A stretch of 64,000 nucleotides of DNA from Mesorhizobium helmanticense (lineage in GTDB: Bacteria; Pseudomonadota; Alphaproteobacteria; Rhizobiales; Rhizobiaceae). The position numbers were made by a program, and so were the translations under genes. The notes beneath the pieces were generated by a model. That model was not told where the DNA came from. It ran no database searches and worked only from the letters and a program-made list of their open reading frames with translations. Where the stretch lies: positions 1-64,000 of the forward strand of contig NZ_PZJX01000024.1 in the NCBI RefSeq assembly GCF_003034915.1, given 5' to 3'. Shown in pieces: positions 1 to 8,460 of this stretch; position 1 is the first letter of the stretch; the number at the start of each line of letters is the position of its first letter.

Positions 1-105
1 GATCTGCGAGAACAGATTCGAATGATGCGGATAGAGTGTGTTGTCGAGGTCAAACACCCAGTCGGTGACATGGGCAAAACGGGCGGGTTCGGGGAGCGTG
101 GTCAT
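1..105 (-). CDS. Pyrimidine 5'-nucleotidase-like HAD hydrolase, N-terminal 35 residues (cut by window edge)
   Basis: The minus strand from ATG at 105 runs open to the window edge and encodes MTTLPEPARF followed by the segment DWVFDLDNTLYP. The DLDNTLYP block is haloacid dehalogenase motif I: its two Asp residues are the nucleophile and acid/base of HAD phosphatases, and the DNTLYP form is typical of pyrimidine 5'-nucleotidases that dephosphorylate UMP/CMP. Only the start of the protein is in the window, so cap type and substrate cannot be judged. It is divergent from the diguanylate cyclase at 267, with 161 bases between them. The family assignment is good; the exact substrate is inference. 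Confidence 0.75.
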   Translation of the reverse strand, partial: MTTLPEPARFAHVTDWVFDLDNTLYPHHSNLFSQI

Positions 106-266
106 GCGATCCTTATGGCACGAAACGATCCCTTTGGCAGAGGCTTTATCCACAACTTATGCGCGTCTCGGGTGGTGAAAGTGGCATCACGATTCAAATT
201 TTAGGTATCGCCGAAAGATGGCGTTCAGGGCTTGCTGGCACAGAGACGGTCCAGTGGGAGCTAGCG

Positions 267-1028
267 ATGAGTCGCATATTTCTGAAGTCCGCCGCCGTCG
301 CTTTCGCCTCCCTCGCGGCCTCGCTCCTGCTGACGTTGATCGTCGTTCCGGCCATGGGCTTCCCAATCAACCGCACCATCTGGCTGACATCCACGGTCTG
401 TCCACTGGCTCTCGCCTGGGTCGCCGGCGCCTACACGTTCTGGCAAGGCGAGAGGCTGAAAAGCGCTCACCGCGATCTCGCCCGCGCCCATGCCCAGCTC
501 GCCGCCGCGCACCGGCGCCTCTCGGAGAAGGCGAGCCGCGACGACATGACCGGCATGCTCAACCGCGAGAGCTTCTTTGCCGCGCTCGACGGCTCGCGGC
601 GCAAATCCGATCGCGGTGCATTGCTGATCATCGATGCCGATCACTTCAAGAAGATCAACGATAGCTTCGGTCACCTGACCGGCGATGACGCGCTGCTTCT
701 GATTGCCGCCGCCATCGAACGTGGCGTGCGCAGCGGCGACGTGCTCGGCCGCATCGGCGGCGAGGAATTCGCCGTGTTCCTGGCCGGCGCCACCGACCAG
801 GAAGCCAAACGCGTCGCCGAGCGCATCCGCCGTGAGGTCGAGCTGATCCGCTTCCGGCCGGTTGACGAGCGAGTCGTACCCCTCACCGTCAGCATCGGCG
901 GCACCCTGTGCGGCGAGGATGCCGCCGTGTCGGAACTGATGCGCGCCGCCGATCAGTGCCTCTATGAGGCCAAGCACCGCGGCCGCAATCTGACGATCCT
1001 CGACAACGACATTTCCGAGGCCGCCTGA
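267..1028 (+). CDS. Membrane-anchored diguanylate cyclase (GGDEF)
   Basis: The 253-residue protein should make cyclic di-GMP from two GTP at the inner membrane. Two hydrophobic segments (about residues 8-30 and 38-58) precede a short helix and a GGDEF domain over about residues 85-250. The substrate site reads IDADHFKKINDSFGH, and the signature is GGEEF, an accepted active variant. An RxxD inhibitory site (RSGD) lies five residues before GGEEF, so product inhibition is likely. There is no EAL or PAS domain. ATG at 267 is chosen over an upstream in-frame ATG at 159 because GGGAG sits six bases before it and the hydrophobic segment starts right after it. The signal it senses is unknown. Confidence 0.9.
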   Translation: MSRIFLKSAAVAFASLAASLLLTLIVVPAMGFPINRTIWLTSTVCPLALAWVAGAYTFWQGERLKSAHRDLARAHAQLAAAHRRLSEKASRDDMTGMLNRESFFAALDGSRRKSDRGALLIIDADHFKKINDSFGHLTGDDALLLIAAAIERGVRSGDVLGRIGGEEFAVFLAGATDQEAKRVAERIRREVELIRFRPVDERVVPLTVSIGGTLCGEDAAVSELMRAADQCLYEAKHRGRNLTILDNDISEAA

Positions 1029-1198
1029 GCAATTCCGGCTGTTAGCACAATCCTAACCCTGTTCGAATTCATGCCGCCCGTTCACACGCCTGAAGCAGGT
1101 TTCCAGCTAGGTTTGGCATGGATTTGGCTTCCCCTGGCGAGCATGTGCCGTTGAGGGAAAGCCATGCGTGGATCGAAGCCCCAATCGAGAGACGTATC

Positions 1199-1369
1199 AT
1201 GAGTTTCTTCACCAAAAAAATATCGCGCCGCATGGTCATGCAGGCGCTGATCGCGTTGCCGACCCTGTCGCTGTTCCGCGGACTGCCCAAGGCTGATCGC
1301 CCCGATGCCGATCCGGACGCGATCGTCGAGATCAATGGCTGGATCCTGAAGCGGAGCGATCTCGCATGA
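1199..1369 (+). CDS. Small twin-arginine-like protein coupled to a GMC oxidoreductase
   Basis: This 56-residue protein begins MSFFTKKISRRMVMQALIAL, with a basic SRRMVMQ stretch and a hydrophobic run resembling a Tat signal, followed by an acidic Asp/Pro-rich tail. Its stop overlaps the start of the GMC oxidoreductase gene as ATGA at 1366-1369, so translation is probably coupled. I do not recognise a named family. By position it could be an export partner, membrane anchor or maturation factor for the downstream enzyme, which has no signal peptide of its own; this is inference. ATG at 1199 follows a GAGAG ribosome-binding site and is preferred to the upstream in-frame ATG at 1118. Confidence 0.65.
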   Translation: MSFFTKKISRRMVMQALIALPTLSLFRGLPKADRPDADPDAIVEINGWILKRSDLA

Positions 1370-2805
1370 TCTTCGACAGCTACGAGGCCTTCCGCGCGGC
1401 CAATTTCACTCCCAAGGTCTGCATCCTGGGCTCCGGGCCGGCCGGCACCACGATCGCCAGGAAGCTTGGCGCCGCCGGCATTCCGGTTGTGGTGCTTGAG
1501 GCCGGCTCCCGCGAATTCAGCGATGATTCGCAGGATTTCTACCGTGGCAGCACGGTCGGCGATCCCTATTTCGATCTCGACATCACCCGGCTGCGCTTCC
1601 TCGGCGGCAGCTCCAATCACTGGGCCGGCTGGTGCCGGGTGCTCGACAAACAGGATTTCGAGCCGAAGGCCTGGGCGCCCGATACCGGCTGGCCGATCAG
1701 CCGCGCTGATATCGAGCCCTATCTGAACGAAGTCCACGACATCCTCGAACTTCCCGACTTCCGGCCGGATGTGTCGATTTCGGACGACATTCGCTGGGTG
1801 CAACTGATCAAGAGCCCGGCCGTGCGCTTCGGCGAAAAATTCGCCGACGAACTCGACAAGAGCGAGAACATCGCCGTCGTGCTCAACACCTATGCCACCG
1901 AGCTGGCCGGCGACGGCAGACGAGTGACCGGCGCCAGACTGTGGTCGAACGGGCAGGATGCCGGATCCTTCACCGCCGATTATTTCATCGTCTGCACCGG
2001 CGGACTGGAGAATTCGCGGCTGCTTTTGTGGTCGAACCAGCGCTCGAACGGTGGCGTCGTGCCGAATGCCGCGGCCCTCGGCCGCTATTGGATGGAGCAT
2101 CCGACCTTCGAAGGCGGCAATGCCATTCTCGCCGACTACAGCGAGTTCGAGGTCGATGCCACCAACGAGGCCTTCTTCTCGCCGACGCTCGCCGCCATGG
2201 AGCGACTGAAGATCATGAATTTCGGCATCCGGCTGATCGAGACGCCCTATGCCGGCATCAAAAGTCTGGTTGCCGACCTCGCTTGCACCGCACCCGACAT
2301 GGCCGAATGGGTGGCCTATCAGCTCAGCCAGAATTTGCGCTGCGCCGCTCAGCTCTATGTCGCCTGGGAACAGGCGCCGCAAGCGTCGAACCAGATCGAA
2401 CTGTCGAAAACCGATGTCGACCACGCCGGCGTGCCGCGCATCGAACTGCATTGGAGAAAGTCGGAGATGGAGTACCGCACCCTGCTGGAGGGACTGCGGC
2501 TGTTCGGTACGACGCTTGTCGAGAAGAATCTCGGACGTGTGCGTATCGCCGACTGGATCGTCAATGGCGGCGACTATCCGACGAATGAGGAGCTGGCCGG
2601 CCACCACCATATGGGCGGCACCCGCATGGGCACCGACGTGACCAAGAGCGTGGTCGATGCCAATTCAAAGGTGCACGGCATGGACAATCTCTATGTCGGC
2701 GGCTCCTCGGTGTTCTGCACGTCGGGCGAATGCAACCCGACGACCACGATCACCGCATTGGCCTGCCGGCTGGGCGATCATCTCAGCAAGGTGATCACAG
2801 TCTGA
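1366..2805 (+). CDS. GMC-family FAD-dependent oxidoreductase
   Basis: The 479-residue flavoprotein should oxidise an alcohol or sugar hydroxyl using FAD. The Rossmann motif CILGSGPAGTT near residues 20-30 and the acidic strand end VVLEAGS bind the ADP part of FAD. GGSSNHWAGW near residue 80 fits the GMC flavin region. The C-terminal block with HHMGGTRMG and then NLYVGGSSVF...NPTTTITALA carries the His and Asn of the GMC active site. There is no signal peptide. It lies between two tiny genes, overlapping the upstream one as ATGA and the downstream one as TGATG, so the three form one tightly coupled unit. The substrate cannot be told from the sequence. Confidence 0.9.
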   Translation: MIFDSYEAFRAANFTPKVCILGSGPAGTTIARKLGAAGIPVVVLEAGSREFSDDSQDFYRGSTVGDPYFDLDITRLRFLGGSSNHWAGWCRVLDKQDFEPKAWAPDTGWPISRADIEPYLNEVHDILELPDFRPDVSISDDIRWVQLIKSPAVRFGEKFADELDKSENIAVVLNTYATELAGDGRRVTGARLWSNGQDAGSFTADYFIVCTGGLENSRLLLWSNQRSNGGVVPNAAALGRYWMEHPTFEGGNAILADYSEFEVDATNEAFFSPTLAAMERLKIMNFGIRLIETPYAGIKSLVADLACTAPDMAEWVAYQLSQNLRCAAQLYVAWEQAPQASNQIELSKTDVDHAGVPRIELHWRKSEMEYRTLLEGLRLFGTTLVEKNLGRVRIADWIVNGGDYPTNEELAGHHHMGGTRMGTDVTKSVVDANSKVHGMDNLYVGGSSVFCTSGECNPTTTITALACRLGDHLSKVITV

Positions 2806-2924
2806 TGGTTCCGCTCAAATCGTATTGCAGCGACGCCGAGCTGGCCACGATCTTGCGGTTCACGACAGCGGCGCTCGACCTTCAGCGCGAGCAGCTTGCC
2901 CGGCTGAAGGCAGAAACCGGCTGA
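2805..2924 (+). CDS. Tiny protein translationally coupled to the GMC oxidoreductase
   Basis: This 39-residue reading frame starts at ATG 2805 inside a TGATG overlap with the GMC oxidoreductase stop, a layout typical of reinitiation. The protein begins MVPLKSYCSDAELATILRFT and has an amphipathic helical second half rich in Leu, Arg, Gln and Glu. It ends four bases before the convergent phhA stop. I do not recognise the family. The coupling and the plausible helix argue for a real product, but with only 39 codons chance cannot be excluded. Conservation of the frame next to GMC genes in other rhizobia would decide. Confidence 0.45.
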   Translation: MVPLKSYCSDAELATILRFTTAALDLQREQLARLKAETG

Positions 2925-2928
2925 ACCG

Positions 2929-3762
2929 TCAGACGGCTGCCAGGTCGAGCGCCGGCTTGCCCTTGTTACGTCCGACGATGCCGGCCATGTCGGCGGTCTG
3001 GAACGCGTCGCGCAAGGCGTCGAAGGACGGCAGCACGAAATAGGCGCGCTGGAATTTGTCGATCTCGTAGCCGGTGCGCATCACCGTTTCCAGATCGAAG
3101 GCGACATGGTGCGCATCCCTGCTTTCGACGGCGAATTGCAGTTCGGTGAAGGATGACATCAGTCCGGCGCCGAACGCTTTCAGCGGTTGGCCGGCCTCCT
3201 GCATTAGCCCGTACTCGGCCGTATACCAGTAGAGCCGGGTGATCATCTCGTCGCCGCCGAGCGCGATCACGTCCTCGGCCTTCTCGCCATACATCTGCAT
3301 GAAGTCGGCGAAGACCGGCTGCGTCAGCGCCGGCACATGGCCGAAGAAGTCGTGGAACATGTCCGGCTCGACGATGTAGTCGAGCTCCTGGCGCGTCCGC
3401 AGCCAGTTGGTGACCGGGAAGCGGCGGTGGGCGAGGTGGTCGAAAAATGGCGCGGCGGGAATAAGGCCCGGCACGGCGACGATCTCCCAGCCTGTCAGCT
3501 TGCGCAGCTTTTCACTGACCGCGCCGAAATCCGGGATCTGGTCGAGAAGACCAAGTTCGGCGACGCCGTCGAGATAGGAATGATGCGCCAGCTTGCGCGT
3601 CAGTTTCGTCTGGCGGTCGCACAGCGTGCGCCACACCGCCTGTTCGTCGGTGCTGTAGTCGTACCCCTGCGCCACCGTGAAGTCGGCGCGGCAGACCGAA
3701 TAGTCGCCGCGCAGCCCTTGCGCGGCACACTCCCTGGCGTAGTCGGCAACGCTCATTGTCAT
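2929..3762 (-). CDS. phhA: Phenylalanine 4-monooxygenase
   Basis: The enzyme hydroxylates L-phenylalanine to L-tyrosine with tetrahydropterin, O2 and a non-haem iron. The 277-residue length matches bacterial single-domain phenylalanine hydroxylases, which lack the regulatory ACT domain of animal enzymes. The iron ligands are visible as His137 and His142 in FHDFFGHVP and Glu183 in WYTAEYGL. ATG at 3762 is chosen because GAGGAG lies seven bases upstream; a longer frame to 3828 has no ribosome-binding site. The divergent Lrp-type gene at 3902 is a likely regulator, as is common for phhA in proteobacteria. Confidence 0.95.
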   Translation of the reverse strand: MTMSVADYARECAAQGLRGDYSVCRADFTVAQGYDYSTDEQAVWRTLCDRQTKLTRKLAHHSYLDGVAELGLLDQIPDFGAVSEKLRKLTGWEIVAVPGLIPAAPFFDHLAHRRFPVTNWLRTRQELDYIVEPDMFHDFFGHVPALTQPVFADFMQMYGEKAEDVIALGGDEMITRLYWYTAEYGLMQEAGQPLKAFGAGLMSSFTELQFAVESRDAHHVAFDLETVMRTGYEIDKFQRAYFVLPSFDALRDAFQTADMAGIVGRNKGKPALDLAAV

Positions 3763-3901
3763 GGCTGTTCTCCTCGCAATCGTGACCAGTGGCCTCCTGC
3801 CGAAGACTACGCAAATCCGGCGAGGCAAATCCGCCTTGATGATGGCTAGAACGCGGGATTTGAGGTAAAAACAACCACCAAAGAGCTCTGGGAGAGTGAA
3901 G

Positions 3902-4378
3902 ATGCCTCAATTCGATGATTTCGAGATCAAAATGCTCGATATCCTGCAGCGCGACGGTCGCAAGCCGGTATCCGAACTGGCCGAGCAGATCGGCCTGTCG
4001 ACGACGCCATGTGCCCGCCGTTTCGAGGCCCTGCAAAGCGCCGGCATCATCAAGGGCTTTGCTGCCGTGCTCAGCCGCCGCGCCGTCGGCCTGATGGTGG
4101 AAGTGTTCATCCAGGTGCGCCTGGTCAGCCACAGCGACGGTTCGCCCGAAAGCTTCATTGCCGCCGTGCAGCGCATGGACGAGGTCTCGTCATGCTGGAC
4201 GATGACCGGCGATCACGATTTCCTGCTGCATGTGATGGTGCCGTCGGTCGACGAACTCAACGCCTTCGTCATGCACCGGCTGATGCGGCTCGCCGGCGTG
4301 CGCGACGTCCACACGCAGCTTGTGCTGCAGAACATCAAGGGGCCGGGCCATGTGCCGCTGGGGCATCTCAGGAAGTAG
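3902..4378 (+). CDS. Lrp/AsnC-family transcriptional regulator, probable regulator of phhA
   Basis: The 158-residue protein has an N-terminal helix-turn-helix (about residues 8-55, with DGRKPVSELAEQIGLSTTPC as core) and a C-terminal RAM/AsnC ligand-binding domain (about residues 68-145, with SCWTMTGDHDFLLHVMV). This is the full length and order of Lrp/AsnC regulators, which bind amino acids as dimers or octamers. It is divergent from phhA across 139 bases, so control of phenylalanine or tyrosine catabolism is the natural guess. ATG at 3902 is preferred to GTG at 3896 because GGAGAG ends five bases before it. Confidence 0.88.
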   Translation: MPQFDDFEIKMLDILQRDGRKPVSELAEQIGLSTTPCARRFEALQSAGIIKGFAAVLSRRAVGLMVEVFIQVRLVSHSDGSPESFIAAVQRMDEVSSCWTMTGDHDFLLHVMVPSVDELNAFVMHRLMRLAGVRDVHTQLVLQNIKGPGHVPLGHLRK

Positions 4379-4644
4379 AAGGTCCGGTCGAGGGCCGCTG
4401 TGCGGCCGAAGATAGAGCCCGCTCGCGCGGAAGCGCGGTTGCCCCGGACACGTCAAAACATTGTCGTTCGCCTCGGTTGGCAGAATGACTTGGTCGCGCC
4501 ATTTTCGGACATTGACGGCAAAGACTATAGCTCACATCGGCAAGCAATAGACCTCGCCGATTTGGTTCTACAGTGCTATATTCTGGTAGGACATTTAGGT
4601 TGACGGCCGGAAAGGCCCCGGTCGAATCGTCTGAGGAGGACGGG
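4379..4644. other. Intergenic stretch upstream of the metallo-beta-lactamase-like gene
   Basis: These 266 bases hold no reading frame I would support. A GAGGAGG ribosome-binding site for the next gene lies at its right end. The region is AT-richer than its surroundings around 4500-4600, which fits a promoter, but I could not pick a convincing -35/-10 pair. Confidence 0.4.
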
Positions 4645-5604
4645 ATGCTCGCCTCTGCTTTGAAGTTCGGCAGTTTGTTCCTTGCAGGAGCGTTTGCTAT
4701 CGGCTTTGCGACGCAGGCTTTTTCGCAGACATCGCCGGAAAAAATTCCGACCGAGGAACAGCTCGCCAACGACAACAATCTTTTCCTCAAGCTCGCGAGG
4801 AAGGCCCTGAAATGGGAAGAGCCGGAGGAGCCGGTCCAGATCCTCGGGCCGATCTACTTCGTCGGCACCAAGGGGCTCGGCGTGTTCCTGTTCACTACGC
4901 CTGAAGGCCACATCCTGATGAACACCGGCATGCCGTCCTCCGGGCCCATGATCGAGGAGTCGATCAAAAAGCTCGGTTTCAAGCCGGAAGACATCAAGGT
5001 CATGATCAACGCCCATGCGCATATCGATCACGCAGGCGCTTACGCTTACCTCAAGGAGAAGTACGGGGCCGAGATGGCGGTGATGCGCGAAGATGTCCCG
5101 GCGATGGAGAGCGGCGACAAGGGCGACTTCAAATACGCCGACGATTTTCTCTATCCACCGGTCAAGGTCGACCGCATCCTGCGCGACGGGGACACGGTCA
5201 GGTTGGGTGATGTATTGCTCACCGCCTACCTGACGCCGGGCCATACGCGCGGGGCCACCACCTGGGTCGCCAACCTCATGGTTGACGGCAAGGCCTATGT
5301 CGTGGTGTTCCCCGATGGGTCGGGGTTCAACCCCGGCTACCGGCTGGTGAAGGACCCTTCATATCTTGGCATCGCCGACGACTATCGGCGGACGCATCAC
5401 ATGCTGGAAATGCTCAAGCCCGACATCTGGCTGGCGCAGCACAACGAATATTACGACCTCGCCGGCAAGCGCGAACGGGCCAAGACCGAAGGTGTTGCCG
5501 CCTGGATCGATCCGGAAGGGTATCGCCGCTTCGTCGCCGGCAAGAAGCGCGCCTTCGAGAACGAGGTCGACAAGGAACTCGGAGTCGCAAAGGCCGCCAA
5601 CTGA
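4645..5604 (+). CDS. Subclass B3-like metallo-beta-lactamase fold hydrolase, secreted
   Basis: The 319-residue protein has a signal peptide (about residues 1-28, cleavage near AFS-QT) and a metallo-beta-lactamase fold. The zinc motif HAHIDH gives His124, His126, Asp128 and His129; TPGHTRGATTW supplies the next His, and AQHNEYYDL a likely last ligand. The HxHxDH form and the PGHTxG(A/S)TTW block resemble subclass B3 enzymes such as L1 and BJP-1. It should therefore be periplasmic and may open beta-lactam rings, but related hydrolases act on other lactones or esters, so resistance is not proven. ATG at 4645 follows GAGGAGG. It heads a + strand row with an efflux-adaptor remnant, a DUF1254 protein and an outer-membrane protein. 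Confidence 0.85.
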   Translation: MLASALKFGSLFLAGAFAIGFATQAFSQTSPEKIPTEEQLANDNNLFLKLARKALKWEEPEEPVQILGPIYFVGTKGLGVFLFTTPEGHILMNTGMPSSGPMIEESIKKLGFKPEDIKVMINAHAHIDHAGAYAYLKEKYGAEMAVMREDVPAMESGDKGDFKYADDFLYPPVKVDRILRDGDTVRLGDVLLTAYLTPGHTRGATTWVANLMVDGKAYVVVFPDGSGFNPGYRLVKDPSYLGIADDYRRTHHMLEMLKPDIWLAQHNEYYDLAGKRERAKTEGVAAWIDPEGYRRFVAGKKRAFENEVDKELGVAKAAN

Positions 5605-5688
5605 TGGGACCTCGCCGTGGCGGGGTGCCACCCTTCTCAGGGGTTCTTTCGAACAGTGGGCAATGGTGCGAAACCCGGGAGGGGTCTA

Positions 5689-5949
5689 ATGGTCGGGAAC
5701 AGCTTTCCCGCGCGAGCGCTCAGTTTGGCTGCATCGTGCATCTTTGTCGCTGCCTGCTGCCTTGCGGCGCAGACAGCCTCGGCGCAGGATTCACTTGAGA
5801 GCAAAGTATACAAATTCAAGGGCAAAGTCATTGCAGCCCGTGAAGCCGAAATCGCCGCACGCGTCGACGGACGGCTGGCCAAGATCAACTTCACCACGGG
5901 GCAGATCGTGAAAAAGAAGTACCAAAACTGCAAGGAGGTCTTGCGATGA
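5689..5949 (+). pseudogene. Truncated membrane-fusion (RND/HlyD) adaptor, N-terminal remnant
   Basis: The 86-residue product has a signal-like start and then GKVIAAREAEIAARVDGRLA KI-type sequence followed by NFTTGQIVKK, the entry of the biotinyl-lipoyl-like half-motif of periplasmic efflux adaptors. Where the family would continue with GDLLFEID-like residues and the long coiled coil, it breaks off after VKKKYQNCKEVLR. Adaptors are usually 350-400 residues, so about three quarters is missing, consistent with an internal deletion. The stop overlaps the next start as ATGA (5946-5949), so the remnant may survive as a translational leader. ATG at 5689 follows GGGAGGGG. Confidence 0.65.
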
Positions 5950-6983
5950 CGCGGGTGAATACGACTTCGGGTATTGTTGGGTCCATGGCGGTGGTCGTAG
6001 CAGCCGGGATGGTCGCATTCGCAGCCCAGGCCGCCGACCCGCCGATGAAAGTCACCGTCGGCAACTTCATCCGCGCCGAGACCGACTTCTACTTCAAGAC
6101 GCGCGAGTTCGGGAAACTGAACCACAACCGGACCATGGCTGCCATCGACGAGCAGGACGTGGTCCGGATGAACCGCGACACGCTCTACTCCTCGGGTGTC
6201 TTCGACCTAGAAGCGGCTCCTGTGACCATAACGCTGCCGGACCCTGGCAAGCGTTTCATGTCGATGCAGGTCATTTCCGAGGATCACTACACCGTCGAAG
6301 TCGTCTATGCGCCGGGGAGTCACACCTACACCAAGGACAAGGTGGGCACTCGCTATGTCTTTCTGCTTGTCCGCACGCTTGCCAATCCCGAAGACCCGGC
6401 AGACCTGAAGATTGCCAACGCCCTTCAGGATCAAATCAAGGTCGATCAAGCGAGTGTGGGAAAATTCGAAACGCCGGACTGGGATTCCGCATCGCAAGCC
6501 AAGGTGCGCGATGCCCTGAATGCGCTCGCCCCCCTGCGCGAAGGTGACAAGGGCGCCATGTTTGGCACTCGAGAGGAGGTCGATCCAGTCGCACATCTCA
6601 TCGGCACGGCCATCGGGTGGGGCGGCAATCCCGACTACGCTGCTGTCTACAGCAGCTTCTATCCGAAGGGCAACGACGGCAAGACAGTGCACAAACTGAC
6701 CGTCAAGGACGTGCCGGTGGACGGCTTCTGGTCGATCAGCCTCTACAATGCCAAGGGTTTCTTCGAGAAGAACGACCTCAACGCCTATTCCATCAACAAT
6801 CTCACGGCGAAGCCGAATCCCGACGGCTCTTTTGCCGTCCAGTTCGGCGGTTGTCGTGATGACACAGCGAATTGCCTTCCGATCATGGAGGGCTGGAATT
6901 ACACGGCACGCCTCTACCGTCCGCGCAAAGAAATCCTCGACGGCAGTTGGAAGTTTCCGGAAGCTCAGCCGGTTACCGAGTGA
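5946..6983 (+). CDS. DUF1254/DUF1214 secreted protein
   Basis: The 345-residue protein has a signal peptide (about residues 1-30, ending AAQAA) followed by two linked domains. The DUF1254 region includes MNRDTLYSSGVFDLE and the DUF1214 region includes DGFWSISLYNAKGFF. Such proteins are widespread in soil proteobacteria, probably periplasmic, and of unproven function. AAGGAGG lies nine bases before ATG 5946, so it can be translated on its own even though it overlaps the adaptor remnant. Its neighbours are an extracytoplasmic hydrolase and an outer-membrane protein, which points to a role at the envelope. No catalytic motif could be assigned. Confidence 0.85.
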   Translation: MTRVNTTSGIVGSMAVVVAAGMVAFAAQAADPPMKVTVGNFIRAETDFYFKTREFGKLNHNRTMAAIDEQDVVRMNRDTLYSSGVFDLEAAPVTITLPDPGKRFMSMQVISEDHYTVEVVYAPGSHTYTKDKVGTRYVFLLVRTLANPEDPADLKIANALQDQIKVDQASVGKFETPDWDSASQAKVRDALNALAPLREGDKGAMFGTREEVDPVAHLIGTAIGWGGNPDYAAVYSSFYPKGNDGKTVHKLTVKDVPVDGFWSISLYNAKGFFEKNDLNAYSINNLTAKPNPDGSFAVQFGGCRDDTANCLPIMEGWNYTARLYRPRKEILDGSWKFPEAQPVTE

Positions 6984-7034
6984 TGCGCGCAGATCCGCAT
7001 TGATGAAACCAGTTCTCTGTGGAGGTAGAGTGCG

Positions 7035-7940
7035 ATGAGGGGAAAACTCAGCATCCTGTCAGCGGCGACCCTGCTCTGGGTGTGCGATGACGCGGCGGCC
7101 ATAGACGACGGGCCGCGCGGCTACCAGCTTGTGCCGGAGGGCACGAATGCGATCACGGTCATCGGTCTCTTTCAGGAAGGCAATCAGTCCTTCGGTCCCG
7201 GCACCGCGCTGAGCGGAGCCGACATTGATATCGATATCGGCCTCGTTCAGTACACGCGTTCATTCAACATAGCAGGTAATTTGGGAGCCCTGTTCGTTGT
7301 GCTTCCGGCCGGTAAGGTCTCTGGGACCCTGCATACTGCCGTTGGCGATCTCGAAGGTGAGAGTTCCGGCATCGGCGATCTCATCGTGGGTGGAGTTGTG
7401 GGCCTGTATGGCTCTCCGGCCCTGCCCAAGGCCGAGTGGGCCGCCTACGACCCCGGACTGTCGATAGGGCTGCTGGGCAAGGTGTATGCGCCGACGGGCG
7501 CATTCAGCGGCGACAAGATAATCAATCTCGGCGCGGATCGCTGGGTTGGACAGATCGGCCTGCCGATGAGCTACTATTTCGGAACGTCGATGCTTGATCC
7601 GGAGTTGGCAACGCTAGAACTGGCGCCGTCGGTCACGTTCTTCAGCGACAGCGGTGATACCAGCCAGGACCCCATTCTCACACTTGAGGGGCATGTCACC
7701 CGCAATCTCGGCAGCCGGTTCTGGGCCTCCCTGGACGGACTCTACGTGTACGGTGGAGAGACATCCACGAACGGCATATCTAATGGCGACACGCAGGAGT
7801 CCCTCGCCCTGGGCGGGACGCTTGGAGTGAATGTGACGCCGTCGTTCTCGATGAAGTTCAGCTACGGAGAATTCGTGTATCACAATACCGACGGCTTGGA
7901 TGGCCGGAGTTTCCGGGTCGTCTCAAACTTTGTTTTCTGA
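7035..7940 (+). CDS. Outer-membrane protein of the phenol-degradation MetA-like transporter family
   Basis: The 301-residue protein has a short signal sequence and then alternating beta-strand sequence rich in Gly and aromatic residues, ending in Phe (VVSNFVF), the usual C-terminal signature of outer-membrane barrels. The segments GPRGYQLVPEGTNAIT, LLGKVYAPTGAFSGDK and SLDGLYVYGGET resemble the MetA-pathway putative transporter family found near aromatic and other hydrophobic-compound genes. It is probably an uptake channel, substrate unknown. GGAGG at 7021-7025 precedes ATG 7035. It ends the 4.6-7.9 kb + strand gene row. Confidence 0.75.
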   Translation: MRGKLSILSAATLLWVCDDAAAIDDGPRGYQLVPEGTNAITVIGLFQEGNQSFGPGTALSGADIDIDIGLVQYTRSFNIAGNLGALFVVLPAGKVSGTLHTAVGDLEGESSGIGDLIVGGVVGLYGSPALPKAEWAAYDPGLSIGLLGKVYAPTGAFSGDKIINLGADRWVGQIGLPMSYYFGTSMLDPELATLELAPSVTFFSDSGDTSQDPILTLEGHVTRNLGSRFWASLDGLYVYGGETSTNGISNGDTQESLALGGTLGVNVTPSFSMKFSYGEFVYHNTDGLDGRSFRVVSNFVF

Positions 7941-8077
7941 CTTGTCGCGCTTCCCCAGCAGGCGAATGTCTGCTCCGAAAATTCGGCCTGAACGCCGGCT
8001 TCTGGCGCAAGATGCTCGTTCGTGCTGGTCAGAACGGACGACCGCTCACCACACCCCGTGCGGTCATTCAAGCCAAG

Positions 8078-8370
8078 TCATTCCAGTGCTTCATGTGCCT
8101 CCTGCTGGCGGAATTCGGCAACGATTCTTGAGACGGTTGGCTCGCTCACGTCATATACCTTGCCATTTCGGCGCCAGACTTGCGGCCCGAAATGACGGAC
8201 TCGGCGATCTCACGCCGCTTTTTGTCATCGAGCTTGCGCCGTCGCCCACCAACGCGACCTTCCAGCCGGGCCTGAGCCAGCCCTGCGCTTGTCCGCTCGC
8301 GGATCATGGCACGCTCGAATTCGGCGAAGCTGCCGACCATCTGCATCATCATGCGGCCAGCCGGCGTCCG
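8078..8370 (-). pseudogene. Serine recombinase (resolvase/invertase) remnant, truncated and frameshifted
   Basis: Reading the minus strand from about 8370, the frame gives TPAGRMMMQMVGSFAEFERA and then MIRERTSAGLAQARLEGRVGGRRRK, the end of the catalytic domain and start of the DNA-binding region of Tn3-type resolvases and invertases. Near 8150 one base appears lost: the expected helix-turn-helix continues in the next frame as YDVSEPTVSRIVAEF and ends at TGA 8078-8080. Upstream of about 8370 the resemblance stops, so the N-terminal half with the catalytic Ser is gone. It is a dead fragment of a mobile element next to an accessory gene block. No terminal inverted repeats were recognised. Confidence 0.8.
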
Positions 8371-8460
8371 GCGCGGCAGCGGGCCGCCGCCGCTACGGGG
8401 ATTTCGCCAAGCGCCTGAGCGCTGAGTCGCCGGCTGACGAAGCCATTCAGCCTGCGCCGC

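Noticed and set aside
146..154. TTATCCACA, a perfect DnaA box
   Set aside because: It is single, with no cluster, no AT-rich unwinding region and no dnaA nearby, so it is not evidence for an origin; it may be chance.
7880..8071. Minus-strand frame of 63 codons after the outer-membrane protein gene
   Set aside because: No ribosome-binding site, no recognisable protein, and it overlaps the end of a well-supported gene.
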